From Chryseobacterium carnipullorum (GTDB lineage: Bacteria; Bacteroidota; Bacteroidia; Flavobacteriales; Weeksellaceae), in assembly GCF_900142785.1 (NCBI RefSeq), contig NZ_FRCD01000008.1, positions 154,506 to 218,505 on the forward strand: a DNA stretch of 64,000 bases, in the 5' to 3' direction. A program made the position numbers and the translations under genes. Below, piece after piece: positions 9,282 to 16,947 of the stretch (position 1 is its first letter; each line of letters begins with the position of its first letter). The notes under the pieces were generated by a model. The model searched no databases, was not told the DNA's origin, and saw only the letters and a list, made by a program, of their open reading frames with translations.

Positions 9282-9839
9282 ATGAAAAATCATATTGTTG
9301 CAGCATTCAGACTGACTTTTGTAATGCTGGCTATTGTAGGAATTTATTTGCTTATCGTATACGGAGGATCAAAAGTATTGCCTACAAAAGGAAATGCAGA
9401 AATCATTACGCAAAACGGACAGAAGTTTTATGCGAATATCGGACAGGAATTTAAATCAGAAAAATATTTCCACGGACGTCCTTCATCTGTTAATTACAAT
9501 GCGGCAGGAAGCGGCGGAAGCAATAAAGGTCCAAGCAATAAAGAATACCTGGAAACTGTACAGAAAAGAATAGATACTTTAAAAATGGAACATCCGGGAA
9601 TGGCAAATACAAAAGTTCCTGTAGAACTGGTAACGGCCAGTGGTAGTGGTCTTGACCCTGACATTTCTGAAGAAGGCGCTTTGTATCAGGTGAAGAAAAT
9701 TGCTGAAGTACGGAATATTTCCGAAGAAAAAGTAAGAGATTTAGTGAAAAACCAAACAGAAAAACCGTTTTTAGGACTTCTAGGTCCGTCAAAAATAAAT
9801 GTACTGAAGCTTAATATCGCTTTAGACCAATTAAAATAA
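9282..9839 (+). CDS. kdpC: KdpC, periplasmic accessory subunit of the potassium ATPase
   Basis: A 185-residue subunit with one N-terminal transmembrane helix (FRLTFVMLAIVGIYLLIVYG) and a periplasmic domain containing the family motifs YFHGRPSSVNYN, ASGSGLDPDIS and LNVLKLNIALD-like end (INVLKLNIALDQLK). KdpC assembles with KdpFAB and is thought to help ATP binding and complex stability. It sits directly between kdpB and the porin gene. Confidence 0.96.
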   Translation: MKNHIVAAFRLTFVMLAIVGIYLLIVYGGSKVLPTKGNAEIITQNGQKFYANIGQEFKSEKYFHGRPSSVNYNAAGSGGSNKGPSNKEYLETVQKRIDTLKMEHPGMANTKVPVELVTASGSGLDPDISEEGALYQVKKIAEVRNISEEKVRDLVKNQTEKPFLGLLGPSKINVLKLNIALDQLK

Positions 9840-9852
9840 TCTAAACATCATC

Positions 9853-10941
9853 GTGAAAAAATATATCATTACAAGTGCAGTATTATTCGGAATTTTTTTA
9901 CCGAAAGCACAATCATCTGATTCATTAAAAACAGAAGGGAAAGTGACATTTTCTGCCTATGCAGAACTTTTTTATACTTATGATCTTAATGAACCTGCCA
10001 ATCACCTTCGTCAGAATTTTTTGTACTCCTACAACCGACATAATGAGCTTAATCTTAATTTAGGATTAATCAAGACCAATTATCAAAGTGAGAACCTTCG
10101 TGCCAATGTGGCTTTAATGGCAGGAACTTACGCACAGGATAATATGGCTGCAGAACAGGATGCATTACGATATGTCAATGAAGCAAACGTGGGAATCAAA
10201 ATTTCAAAGACCAAAAACTTATGGATCGATGCGGGAATTATGCCTTCCCACATCGGTTGGGAAAGCGCTATTGGAAAAGACAATATCAACCTGACAAGAA
10301 GTTTTGCTGCTGAAAATTCACCTTATTTTGAAACCGGAGCAAAAGTTTCTTACACCTCTGACAGCGGAAAATGGTTTTTAAGCGGATTGGTACTGAATGG
10401 CTGGCAACGTATCGCAAAGCCGGAAGGAAACCAAACCATTTCTTTCGGACATCAGATAACCTACAAACCCACTGAAAAGATTACGCTTAACAGCAGTTCA
10501 TTTATCGGAAACGACAAATCAAAAGAGGAAAAAAGAATGCGCTACTTTCATGATCTCTACGGAAGTTTTCAGTTGACAGATCAATTCTCAGCCTTGCTGG
10601 GATTTGATATCGGGGCAGAGCAGAAAACAAAAGGAAGCAGCAGCTACAATATCTGGTATACTCCCAATGTATTAATGAAATACCAGCTTGACAACAAATG
10701 GGCTCTGGCAGGAAGGTTCGAATATTATAATGATAAAAACGGGGTCATCATCAGCACCAAAACTCCCAATGGCTTCCAGACCTTCGGGTATTCCCTGAAT
10801 GTAGATTATGCGATTTTGAAGAACGTGGTCTTCCGTACAGAAGCCAGAGGATTTACCTCGAAAGATGCCATTTTCGTGAAAAATGATGAGATGAAACAAG
10901 GTAATTTCTTTATTACAACAAGTTTGGCAGCCTGGTTTTAG
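9853..10941 (+). CDS. Outer-membrane beta-barrel porin in the kdp operon
   Basis: This 362-residue protein has a Sec signal peptide (MKKYIITSAVLFGIFLPKAQS) and alternating strand patterns typical of the OmpL-like porin superfamily (bbp2), ending in the aromatic residue F (SLAAWF). It starts with GTG at 9853, 13 bases after kdpC, so it is probably co-transcribed. I infer that it provides an outer-membrane route for potassium or a compensating ion when the Kdp pump is induced. The ion specificity cannot be read from the sequence. Confidence 0.82.
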   Translation: MKKYIITSAVLFGIFLPKAQSSDSLKTEGKVTFSAYAELFYTYDLNEPANHLRQNFLYSYNRHNELNLNLGLIKTNYQSENLRANVALMAGTYAQDNMAAEQDALRYVNEANVGIKISKTKNLWIDAGIMPSHIGWESAIGKDNINLTRSFAAENSPYFETGAKVSYTSDSGKWFLSGLVLNGWQRIAKPEGNQTISFGHQITYKPTEKITLNSSSFIGNDKSKEEKRMRYFHDLYGSFQLTDQFSALLGFDIGAEQKTKGSSSYNIWYTPNVLMKYQLDNKWALAGRFEYYNDKNGVIISTKTPNGFQTFGYSLNVDYAILKNVVFRTEARGFTSKDAIFVKNDEMKQGNFFITTSLAAWF

Positions 10942-11100
10942 GAAGTGAAAAGTGAATAATGAAAAATAATTAACCACAAAAAGCACAAAAGCTTTTAACA
11001 CTTAAGCTATTTGAAGTTTAAATGCTTTGAGAAAAGAAGTTCACATAAGTTCTCAAAAACCGAGGATTTTTATTCTGATGGAAATAATTATTAAGCCGAC

Positions 11101-11160
11101 AAAAATTCCCCTCCCGTGGAGGGGTGTCGAAAATTCAAAGAATTTTTGACGGGGTGGTTC
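11101..11160 (+). repeat. Dispersed CCCCTCC-hairpin element, copy 1
   Basis: A roughly 60-base unit contains the hairpin CCCCTCC-GT-GGAGGGG, then CGAAAATTC-AAA-GAATTTTTG, then ACGGGGTGGTT, with GGTGGTTC repeated just after. Related copies occur at 26268-26322 (opposite strand) and 60252-60307. It lies in the 10942-11277 gap, which holds no other feature I can name. Confidence 0.7.
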
Positions 11161-11277
11161 AAGGTGGTTCAAAAAAAAACTATTCAAAATAATCGTAACT
11201 TACTTATATAGTCTAAACCGGTGGAAAATAAACCTTTTGTGCCTTTTGTATTAAAAAAAATAAAGCAAAAAAAATCA

Positions 11278-12387
11278 ATGTCATCAGCAAAACATTTTTT
11301 AGAATTGATCCAGAAATCCCGGAAAGGAAAATTCAAGATCTATATCGGGATGAGTGCAGGCGTCGGGAAGACCTTCCGGATGCTTCAGGAGGCACAATCC
11401 CTTCTGCGTAACGGCATTGATGTGAAGATCGGGTATATAGAGACCCACGACCGGGAAGAAACCGTTGCCCTTACCGATGGAATTCCGGAAATTCCCAGAA
11501 GATCAGTATTCTATAAAGGTAAAAATCTTGAAGAAATGGATCTTCAGACCATTATCAATGAACATCCGGAGGTCGTTCTTGTGGATGAATTGGCCCATAC
11601 GAATGTAGAAGGTTCAAAAAATAAAAAAAGATGGCAGGATGTGCTGGAGATCCTTGATAACGGAATCAATGTCATCAGTGCCATGAACATCCAGCATATT
11701 GAAAGCCTGAATGAAGAAGTCAAGAATATAACGGGAATAGAAGTGGCTGAACGTGTTCCTGATAAGATCTTGAGCCTTGCTGATGAGGTAGTCAATATAG
11801 ACCTTACTGCCGATGAACTGCTGACCCGTCTGAAAGAAGGAAAGATTTATAAAAAAGAAAAGATACAAACCGCATTAACGAATTTCTTTCAAAGCGGACA
11901 TATTCTGCAACTCCGGGAACTTGCTTTAAAAGAAGTCGCTGCGCACGTCGAAAGAAAGGTTGAAACCGAAATTAAAACGGAGAATTTTAAACCCATAAAA
12001 TTTCTTGCTTGTATCAGCAGTAATGAAAAAATTGCTAAAAATATCATCAGAAAAACAGCCCGTCTGGCGAGTTACTACAACAGTCAGTGGACCGTGCTGT
12101 ATATTCAGAAGCCATCAGAAAATCCTGAAAAAATTGCCCTCGATAAACAGCGGTATTTGATTAATAATTTTAATTTAGCACAGGAATTGGGGGCGAAAGT
12201 GGTGCGGGTAAAAGAAAGCAGTGTCCACAAAGGAATTCTGGAGTATGTGATCGCCCATAATATCACGACGGTATGTATCGGAAAACCCCACGCTGAGCTC
12301 TGGCAGCGTCTTTCCGGCTATAGCTGGATTTATACGTTGATGAACAGGCTCAATGAAAAGCAGATAGATATTATTATTTTATCTTAG
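11278..12387 (+). CDS. Stand-alone KdpD sensor domain (KdpD-N plus universal stress domain)
   Basis: The protein matches the cytoplasmic N-terminal half of KdpD: Walker A GMSAGVGKT (residues 24-32), Walker B-like VVLVDELAHTN, then a UspA-like nucleotide-binding domain over the C-terminal 120 residues. It stops there, so the transmembrane and kinase parts of classical KdpD are absent. I chose ATG 11278 over a GTG at 11221, because SSAKHFLELIQKSRKGKFKIYIG is the usual KdpD beginning and the upstream 19 codons are lysine-rich low-complexity sequence. The histidine kinase gene begins 5 bases after its stop, so the two products are likely partners that together replace one fused KdpD. Confidence 0.9.
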   Translation: MSSAKHFLELIQKSRKGKFKIYIGMSAGVGKTFRMLQEAQSLLRNGIDVKIGYIETHDREETVALTDGIPEIPRRSVFYKGKNLEEMDLQTIINEHPEVVLVDELAHTNVEGSKNKKRWQDVLEILDNGINVISAMNIQHIESLNEEVKNITGIEVAERVPDKILSLADEVVNIDLTADELLTRLKEGKIYKKEKIQTALTNFFQSGHILQLRELALKEVAAHVERKVETEIKTENFKPIKFLACISSNEKIAKNIIRKTARLASYYNSQWTVLYIQKPSENPEKIALDKQRYLINNFNLAQELGAKVVRVKESSVHKGILEYVIAHNITTVCIGKPHAELWQRLSGYSWIYTLMNRLNEKQIDIIILS

Positions 12388-12392
12388 AAGTA

Positions 12393-14108
12393 ATGAAACT
12401 TAAAACAAAACTCACCTTAGGCGTAGGTCTTTTATTTTTACTGATCGTTCTCATGTCAGTGATCGGATCCGTCTATATCAATAAACTAAAATCCGATACG
12501 GAGAAGATCCTTACTGCTAATTACAACAGTCTGGAATTTTCCAAAAATATGCTTCTTGCCCTTGATAAAATAAGCACGGACAGCGCTATTGCCGTGAATG
12601 ATTTTCAGAAAAATAACAAGCTGCAGGAGAAAAACCTTACTGAATTTGGTGAAAAGGAAGCCACTCAAAGTCTGAATCTTCATTTCAACAGTTATCTGAA
12701 GCAACCTTCTCTGGAAAAGGAAAAGCTGATCCGTGAAGACCTCGCAAAAATCATGTCCCTGAATATGAAAGGGATTGAAAGAAAAAGTGATATAGCCATC
12801 ATTACCGCTGAAAATGCCACTTTCTGGATCGTAAGTTTGGGAACGGTTTGTTTTCTGATTGCCTTTATTCTGCTGTTTAATCTTCCCCAGACGATCGCGG
12901 AACCTATCAACCAGCTGACATTCGGTATCCGGCAGATCGCCGCTAAAAATTATAATGAAAGGGTACATTTCAAAGGCAGTGAAGAATTCAACAGTCTTGC
13001 GGATTCTTTCAATACCATGGCGGAAAAGCTCCAGGAGTACGAAAGCAGCAGCCTTTCTAAACAATTGATGGATAAAAAACGAATTGAAACGCTGGTGAAT
13101 AATATGCATGATGCAGTGATCGGTCTGGATGAAAATCACTTCATCTACATGATCAATGATGAAGCCCTAAAAATAACCAACCTGCATAAAGAGGAAATCA
13201 TCGGGAAAACAGCTCATGAAGTAGCGATCAATAATGATCTGTTGCGGGAGCTTCTTAAAAATATTGACCATCCGGTAAAAGAGCCGATCAAGATCGTTCG
13301 TGACAATAAAGAAAACTATTTTGAACAGGATATTATTCCCATCAATATTGTAAAAACAGGAGAAAAAGAGACCAAATACATCGGAAAGGTCATTCTTCTC
13401 AGAAACATTACCCCTTTTAAAGAACTTGATTTTGCTAAAACCAATTTCATCGCGACCATTTCGCATGAGCTCAAAACACCAATATCTGCCATAAAAATGG
13501 GGGTGCAATTACTCGGAAATCAGAAATTCGGAGCACTGAATGAGCAGCAGCAAGAACTGCTGAAAAGCATCAATGATGACGGACAAAGACTGCTCAATAT
13601 CACCGGAGAATTGTTGAATCTTTCACAGGTTGAAACCGGAAATATCCGCCTTACCGTTGAGAAATGTTCTCCAAAAGAAGTAGTACAGGCTGCCGTGAAG
13701 AACGTAGAAAAACTAGCGGAGCAGAAAAACGTTTTGATCAATACTGAATATCTTGCAGGCGATCATGATTTCGTGACTGCCGATTTTGACAAAACAGTCT
13801 GGGTGATGAATAATTTCCTGACCAATGCCGTAAAACATTCTTTTCAGGATGAAAATATTGATATCAAAGTAGAAAAGGTGGATTCAATGATCCAATTCAG
13901 CATTACCGATACCGGAAGCGGAATTGATGAAAAATATCACCGTCAGATCTTCGATCGTTATTTTCAGGTTCCCGGAGAGCACCAGAACGGAACAGGACTG
14001 GGATTGGCTATTTCCAAAAATTTTATCGAAAAGCAAAATGGCGAGATAGGAGTGAAGAGTTCTCCGAATCAGGGAAGTACTTTTTATTTCAGGCTGCCGA
14101 TTGTTTAA
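12393..14108 (+). CDS. Membrane sensor histidine kinase (HAMP-PAS-HisKA-HATPase)
   Basis: Domains in order: a transmembrane helix (residues 6-28), a short periplasmic sensor region, a second helix (about 145-168), a HAMP linker (about 170-220), a PAS domain (about 230-340), a HisKA domain with the phosphorylatable His358 in TISHELKTP, and an HATPase_c domain with GTGLGLAIS. It follows the KdpD sensor-domain gene by 5 bases and closes the kdp cluster. From this I infer that it signals potassium status to the sigma-54-type regulator encoded at the other end of the cluster. No other response regulator lies in the window. Confidence 0.9.
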   Translation: MKLKTKLTLGVGLLFLLIVLMSVIGSVYINKLKSDTEKILTANYNSLEFSKNMLLALDKISTDSAIAVNDFQKNNKLQEKNLTEFGEKEATQSLNLHFNSYLKQPSLEKEKLIREDLAKIMSLNMKGIERKSDIAIITAENATFWIVSLGTVCFLIAFILLFNLPQTIAEPINQLTFGIRQIAAKNYNERVHFKGSEEFNSLADSFNTMAEKLQEYESSSLSKQLMDKKRIETLVNNMHDAVIGLDENHFIYMINDEALKITNLHKEEIIGKTAHEVAINNDLLRELLKNIDHPVKEPIKIVRDNKENYFEQDIIPINIVKTGEKETKYIGKVILLRNITPFKELDFAKTNFIATISHELKTPISAIKMGVQLLGNQKFGALNEQQQELLKSINDDGQRLLNITGELLNLSQVETGNIRLTVEKCSPKEVVQAAVKNVEKLAEQKNVLINTEYLAGDHDFVTADFDKTVWVMNNFLTNAVKHSFQDENIDIKVEKVDSMIQFSITDTGSGIDEKYHRQIFDRYFQVPGEHQNGTGLGLAISKNFIEKQNGEIGVKSSPNQGSTFYFRLPIV

Positions 14109-14155
14109 ACAGATTTTAAATAAAATTTTTTAAATTTGAATGAAAATCACACAAG

Positions 14156-14392
14156 ATGAATACATCAGGTCCAAAAGCTGATTTGATTAACAGAATCAGT
14201 CAGTTAAAAGAAAAGAAAATTATGGAGGAGATTCAAAAACTGTTAGATTTTGAATTAAATGAAAACGAATACGTTCTTACTAAACCTCAAAAAAACAGAA
14301 TTGCTGAGGCACAGGTAGAATACAAAAACTCAGCCTGTCTTACAGAGGATAAAGCCAATCAGGATATTGAAGGATGGTTGGGAGAAAAATAA
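14156..14392 (+). CDS. Small antitoxin-like protein, orphan
   Basis: The 78 residues begin with a helix (ADLINRISQLKEKKIMEEIQKLL) and end with a pattern (TKPQKNRIAEAQVEY, then DIEGWLGEK) resembling the antitoxins annotated as addiction-module or RelE-partner proteins (L-T-x-x-Q-x-x-x-I-x-x-A, then a terminal EIExWL). No RelE-like toxin follows; the next gene is a different, frameshifted protein. It may be an orphan antitoxin, or an unrelated small helical protein. The start ATG is preceded by ACACAAG. Confidence 0.6.
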   Translation: MNTSGPKADLINRISQLKEKKIMEEIQKLLDFELNENEYVLTKPQKNRIAEAQVEYKNSACLTEDKANQDIEGWLGEK

Positions 14393-14425
14393 CCCAAAAG
14401 ACATTAATTTAATAGCTATCAATGT

Positions 14426-14901
14426 TTGATCATATCTTTGATTTACTTCCTTCTCATCTGTTTTGCATCAGCATTTCTACAAGCGATATTTTTTTATTTT
14501 CAGAATAAAAAAATAATAACGAAATACAAACAGCCTGATTCCAGGGAATTAAAAAAAATTAGAGGAAAGATTGTTACAGAAAAGGGGCTTTTAAGAAAAA
14601 ATATCCGTTGGTGTAGCTTTGAGATTCTTCTGAATCCAAACTCTGTTTTTTTATTTCCGTCCGACTTCTATTTTATTTCAAGCCGTTTCATTAATCTTAC
14701 TTTTAATTCCGATAAGAAAAATACGAAAAGTCCTACTGTATTAAGAGCATTTAGTTTTAGTAGAGGTACACTGATCTTGGTATCGTATCCTGATTTTTGG
14801 TTAATGGGAAACGGACCATCTACTTGCAGAATCTTACTCCAGAACAGATTATGCTTTTTCAGGAAGCTTTAAAGAATAGAATGCCTTCTGCTCTTCATTA
14901 G
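14426..14901 (+). pseudogene. Frameshifted gene for a single-span membrane protein of unknown function
   Basis: A TTG at 14426 opens a frame with an N-terminal transmembrane helix (MIISLIYFLLICFASAFLQA) and a soluble, beta-rich C-terminal part. Around 14811-14818 the frame becomes implausible (PSTCRILLQNRLCFFRKL), whereas one frame away the sequence continues sensibly as TIYLQNLTPEQIMLFQEALK to a TAG at 14899-14901. One missing base near GGACC restores a single protein of about 158 residues. It could be a real pseudogene or a sequencing error. No family is recognised. Confidence 0.6.
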
Positions 14902-14940
14902 CAAAATTCTTTTACATTTACAAAAAAGTAAAACCATTCC

Positions 14941-16380
14941 ATGAAAAGCCTCATCAGCCTGTTATTTTTCTTGTTCTTCTTTTGCGCCTTTTCGCAGGTT
15001 TCAAAGAGAACCGCGACTATCATTAAACCTCTTGAAAAAGAAATATTATTTTATTCAAGTGAAGACAAAGAGATAAAAAAAATAGAAGAATTACTGTTTA
15101 AAGAAGCGAGTCCGAAAGAGCTTGTCTACTTAGCAGAGAAAGGCAAAAATGTTCATATAAAAGCAGTAGCGATTGATGTTTTGGTTCATAAAAAAGAGGG
15201 TGATAAAATACTCGAAGTTTTTAGGAAAAATCTTCATTCAAAGGATAAATTAGATTATAGAGGAGGATGTATTGTAAGTGAACATCTTTTATCTGCATAT
15301 ATTTTTGAATCAGTTTCTGTAGGTGATAATTTTTCAGAAAAAGAACAAGAGAATCTTCACCGCGAAATGATATCAATTGCTCTGAATGCCCAACCTGTTA
15401 ATGCGGAGCTTCTGGAAACTCTGACCTATGACCTGCCGCTGGATCATGATAGCTATACCAAAATCAGAAGGCTGGTGATGGAAACAAAATCACCCATACT
15501 CCTTGTGAATCTTGCAAAATATAAAAATCCTAATGATATAGAACTGATCAAAAGTTTTGGAAAACAAGCTTATCCGGCTATTCAAGAGTTTCCGGACCCG
15601 GCGTTTCTGCCGATGATGAAGCAACGTATTAATGATTCTTCTGATTTTGCTTTCATGTTTGCCTTATCTGAATTCTGCGGTGAAGAGGCTAAAGAAATCG
15701 TAATCAAAGCTATTGAATACAATAAGAAAATCAATAAAGAAAAGGATTGTGGCGGTAATTGCCTGGCTTTCCTGTATCAGCAGATTTCCATAAAAAAATG
15801 TACACTGTATGATTCTGTGCTGGCCGATCTTTGGGGAACAGATAAAATCATTTCTTTTGATATTCTGGAGGCCTATGAAAAAACGCACACCCCAAAAGAA
15901 ACCGCAAAATTTTTGCTGGACGGGTTTTTGAAACAAGGACAAGCAGAAGTGATTGCAGTGAATGCATACGATATGGATCATGTGGAGGATGATGTTTCCG
16001 GTGAAATGACTTTTGATGATAACTTAAGACTTGTTACCCTATTGGAAAAAACAAAAAAGATTTCCAAAGAAACTTATGAAAAAGCAGTAAGAAATTCTCT
16101 TCAGTATCTGGATGATCTTGATTTGAACCGTTTCATTTCAAAACTGAAAGACAATAATACCGTATTTCAGCATAAGGATGTTCTTCTGGACAGGGTTAGA
16201 AATAATGAAAATGCTTATGGTGCCCTGGATATCATGGATGGTCTGAAAATGCTGAAAGATGAAAAGCTTTTCAGTGAAGGGGCGGCTATTATTGTCAGCA
16301 GAAAAAAAGAGTTTAAAAAATTTCCGGTCTGGGAAGAAAATTATAAAAATTTTATCCGGGAAAATAACATCAAAGAATAA
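14941..16380 (+). CDS. Exported protein with HEAT-like helical repeats, function unknown
   Basis: The 479 residues start with a Sec signal peptide (MKSLISLLFFLFFFCAFSQ). The rest is rich in helical pairs of about 35-40 residues, in the style of HEAT or armadillo repeats; for example, blocks around KAVAIDVLVHKKEGDKILEV and around MMKQRINDSSDFAFMFALSE. There is no lipobox. It lies 7 bases before the next small exported protein and is probably co-transcribed with it. HEAT-like repeats usually mediate protein contacts, but no partner can be named. Confidence 0.75.
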   Translation: MKSLISLLFFLFFFCAFSQVSKRTATIIKPLEKEILFYSSEDKEIKKIEELLFKEASPKELVYLAEKGKNVHIKAVAIDVLVHKKEGDKILEVFRKNLHSKDKLDYRGGCIVSEHLLSAYIFESVSVGDNFSEKEQENLHREMISIALNAQPVNAELLETLTYDLPLDHDSYTKIRRLVMETKSPILLVNLAKYKNPNDIELIKSFGKQAYPAIQEFPDPAFLPMMKQRINDSSDFAFMFALSEFCGEEAKEIVIKAIEYNKKINKEKDCGGNCLAFLYQQISIKKCTLYDSVLADLWGTDKIISFDILEAYEKTHTPKETAKFLLDGFLKQGQAEVIAVNAYDMDHVEDDVSGEMTFDDNLRLVTLLEKTKKISKETYEKAVRNSLQYLDDLDLNRFISKLKDNNTVFQHKDVLLDRVRNNENAYGALDIMDGLKMLKDEKLFSEGAAIIVSRKKEFKKFPVWEENYKNFIRENNIKE

Positions 16381-16387
16381 TTAAAAA

Positions 16388-16849
16388 ATGAATACGATAA
16401 AAATAATGTTGATCAGTATGTTTTGCACCCTTATGCATTCACAGCTTGCAGGGCAGGCATTCAAAGTGGAAGAGCTGGCCGCATTCAATAAGCTTGATAG
16501 GGCTGCTTTTAAAACAGAAATTAAGAAGTATCAATATACTTTCTATGACAAAACAGAAAGTCCTGCATTTATTCTGTTCGAATATGACAGTCCGGATTTT
16601 ACCTATAAGATTGGGAAGTTTGAATATACGGAAGACAAATCCCAGGATCATATAGAATTTCAGTTCAAAGAAAAAAAAGAACATGATAGCTATATAAAAA
16701 CAATTCTTGCGGCAGGTTATCAACAAACAGAAAAGGGAAAGGTTCTTACCGGTGAAAATTATGTGGATTACTTTAAAAATAAAGCACAGATCAGAATGGT
16801 TTATCCCAAAACTACGCAGGATAACTACACGATTCTCGTTTTCAAATAA
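16388..16849 (+). CDS. Small exported protein, function unknown
   Basis: A 153-residue protein with a signal peptide (MNTIKIMLISMFCTLMHSQL) and a mature part rich in K, Y and D that I cannot place in a family. It begins 7 bases after the HEAT-like gene, so the two likely form a pair. The hairpin at 16899-16922 lies about 50 bases past its stop. Confidence 0.72.
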   Translation: MNTIKIMLISMFCTLMHSQLAGQAFKVEELAAFNKLDRAAFKTEIKKYQYTFYDKTESPAFILFEYDSPDFTYKIGKFEYTEDKSQDHIEFQFKEKKEHDSYIKTILAAGYQQTEKGKVLTGENYVDYFKNKAQIRMVYPKTTQDNYTILVFK

Positions 16850-16890
16850 ACTGATGGTTTATATTACTTGTTATCTCTTTTGTGGTATAA

Positions 16891-16922
16891 AGAAAAAAGG
16901 GCTGTGAAAAAATTCACAGCCC
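16891..16922 (-). terminator. Terminator between convergent genes
   Basis: GGGCTGTGAA (16899-16908) and TTCACAGCCC (16913-16922) form a perfect 10-bp stem with an AAAA loop. On the minus strand it is followed by TTTTTTCT, so it terminates the T9SS leucine-rich-repeat gene. It may also slow plus-strand transcription. Confidence 0.85.
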
Positions 16923-16947
16923 TACAGATATAAATAAGATGATTAGT

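Noticed and set aside
12486..13139. 217-codon open frame antisense to the histidine kinase
   Set aside because: The plus-strand frame has clear HAMP, PAS and kinase motifs; the antisense product has none and no promoter or start context.
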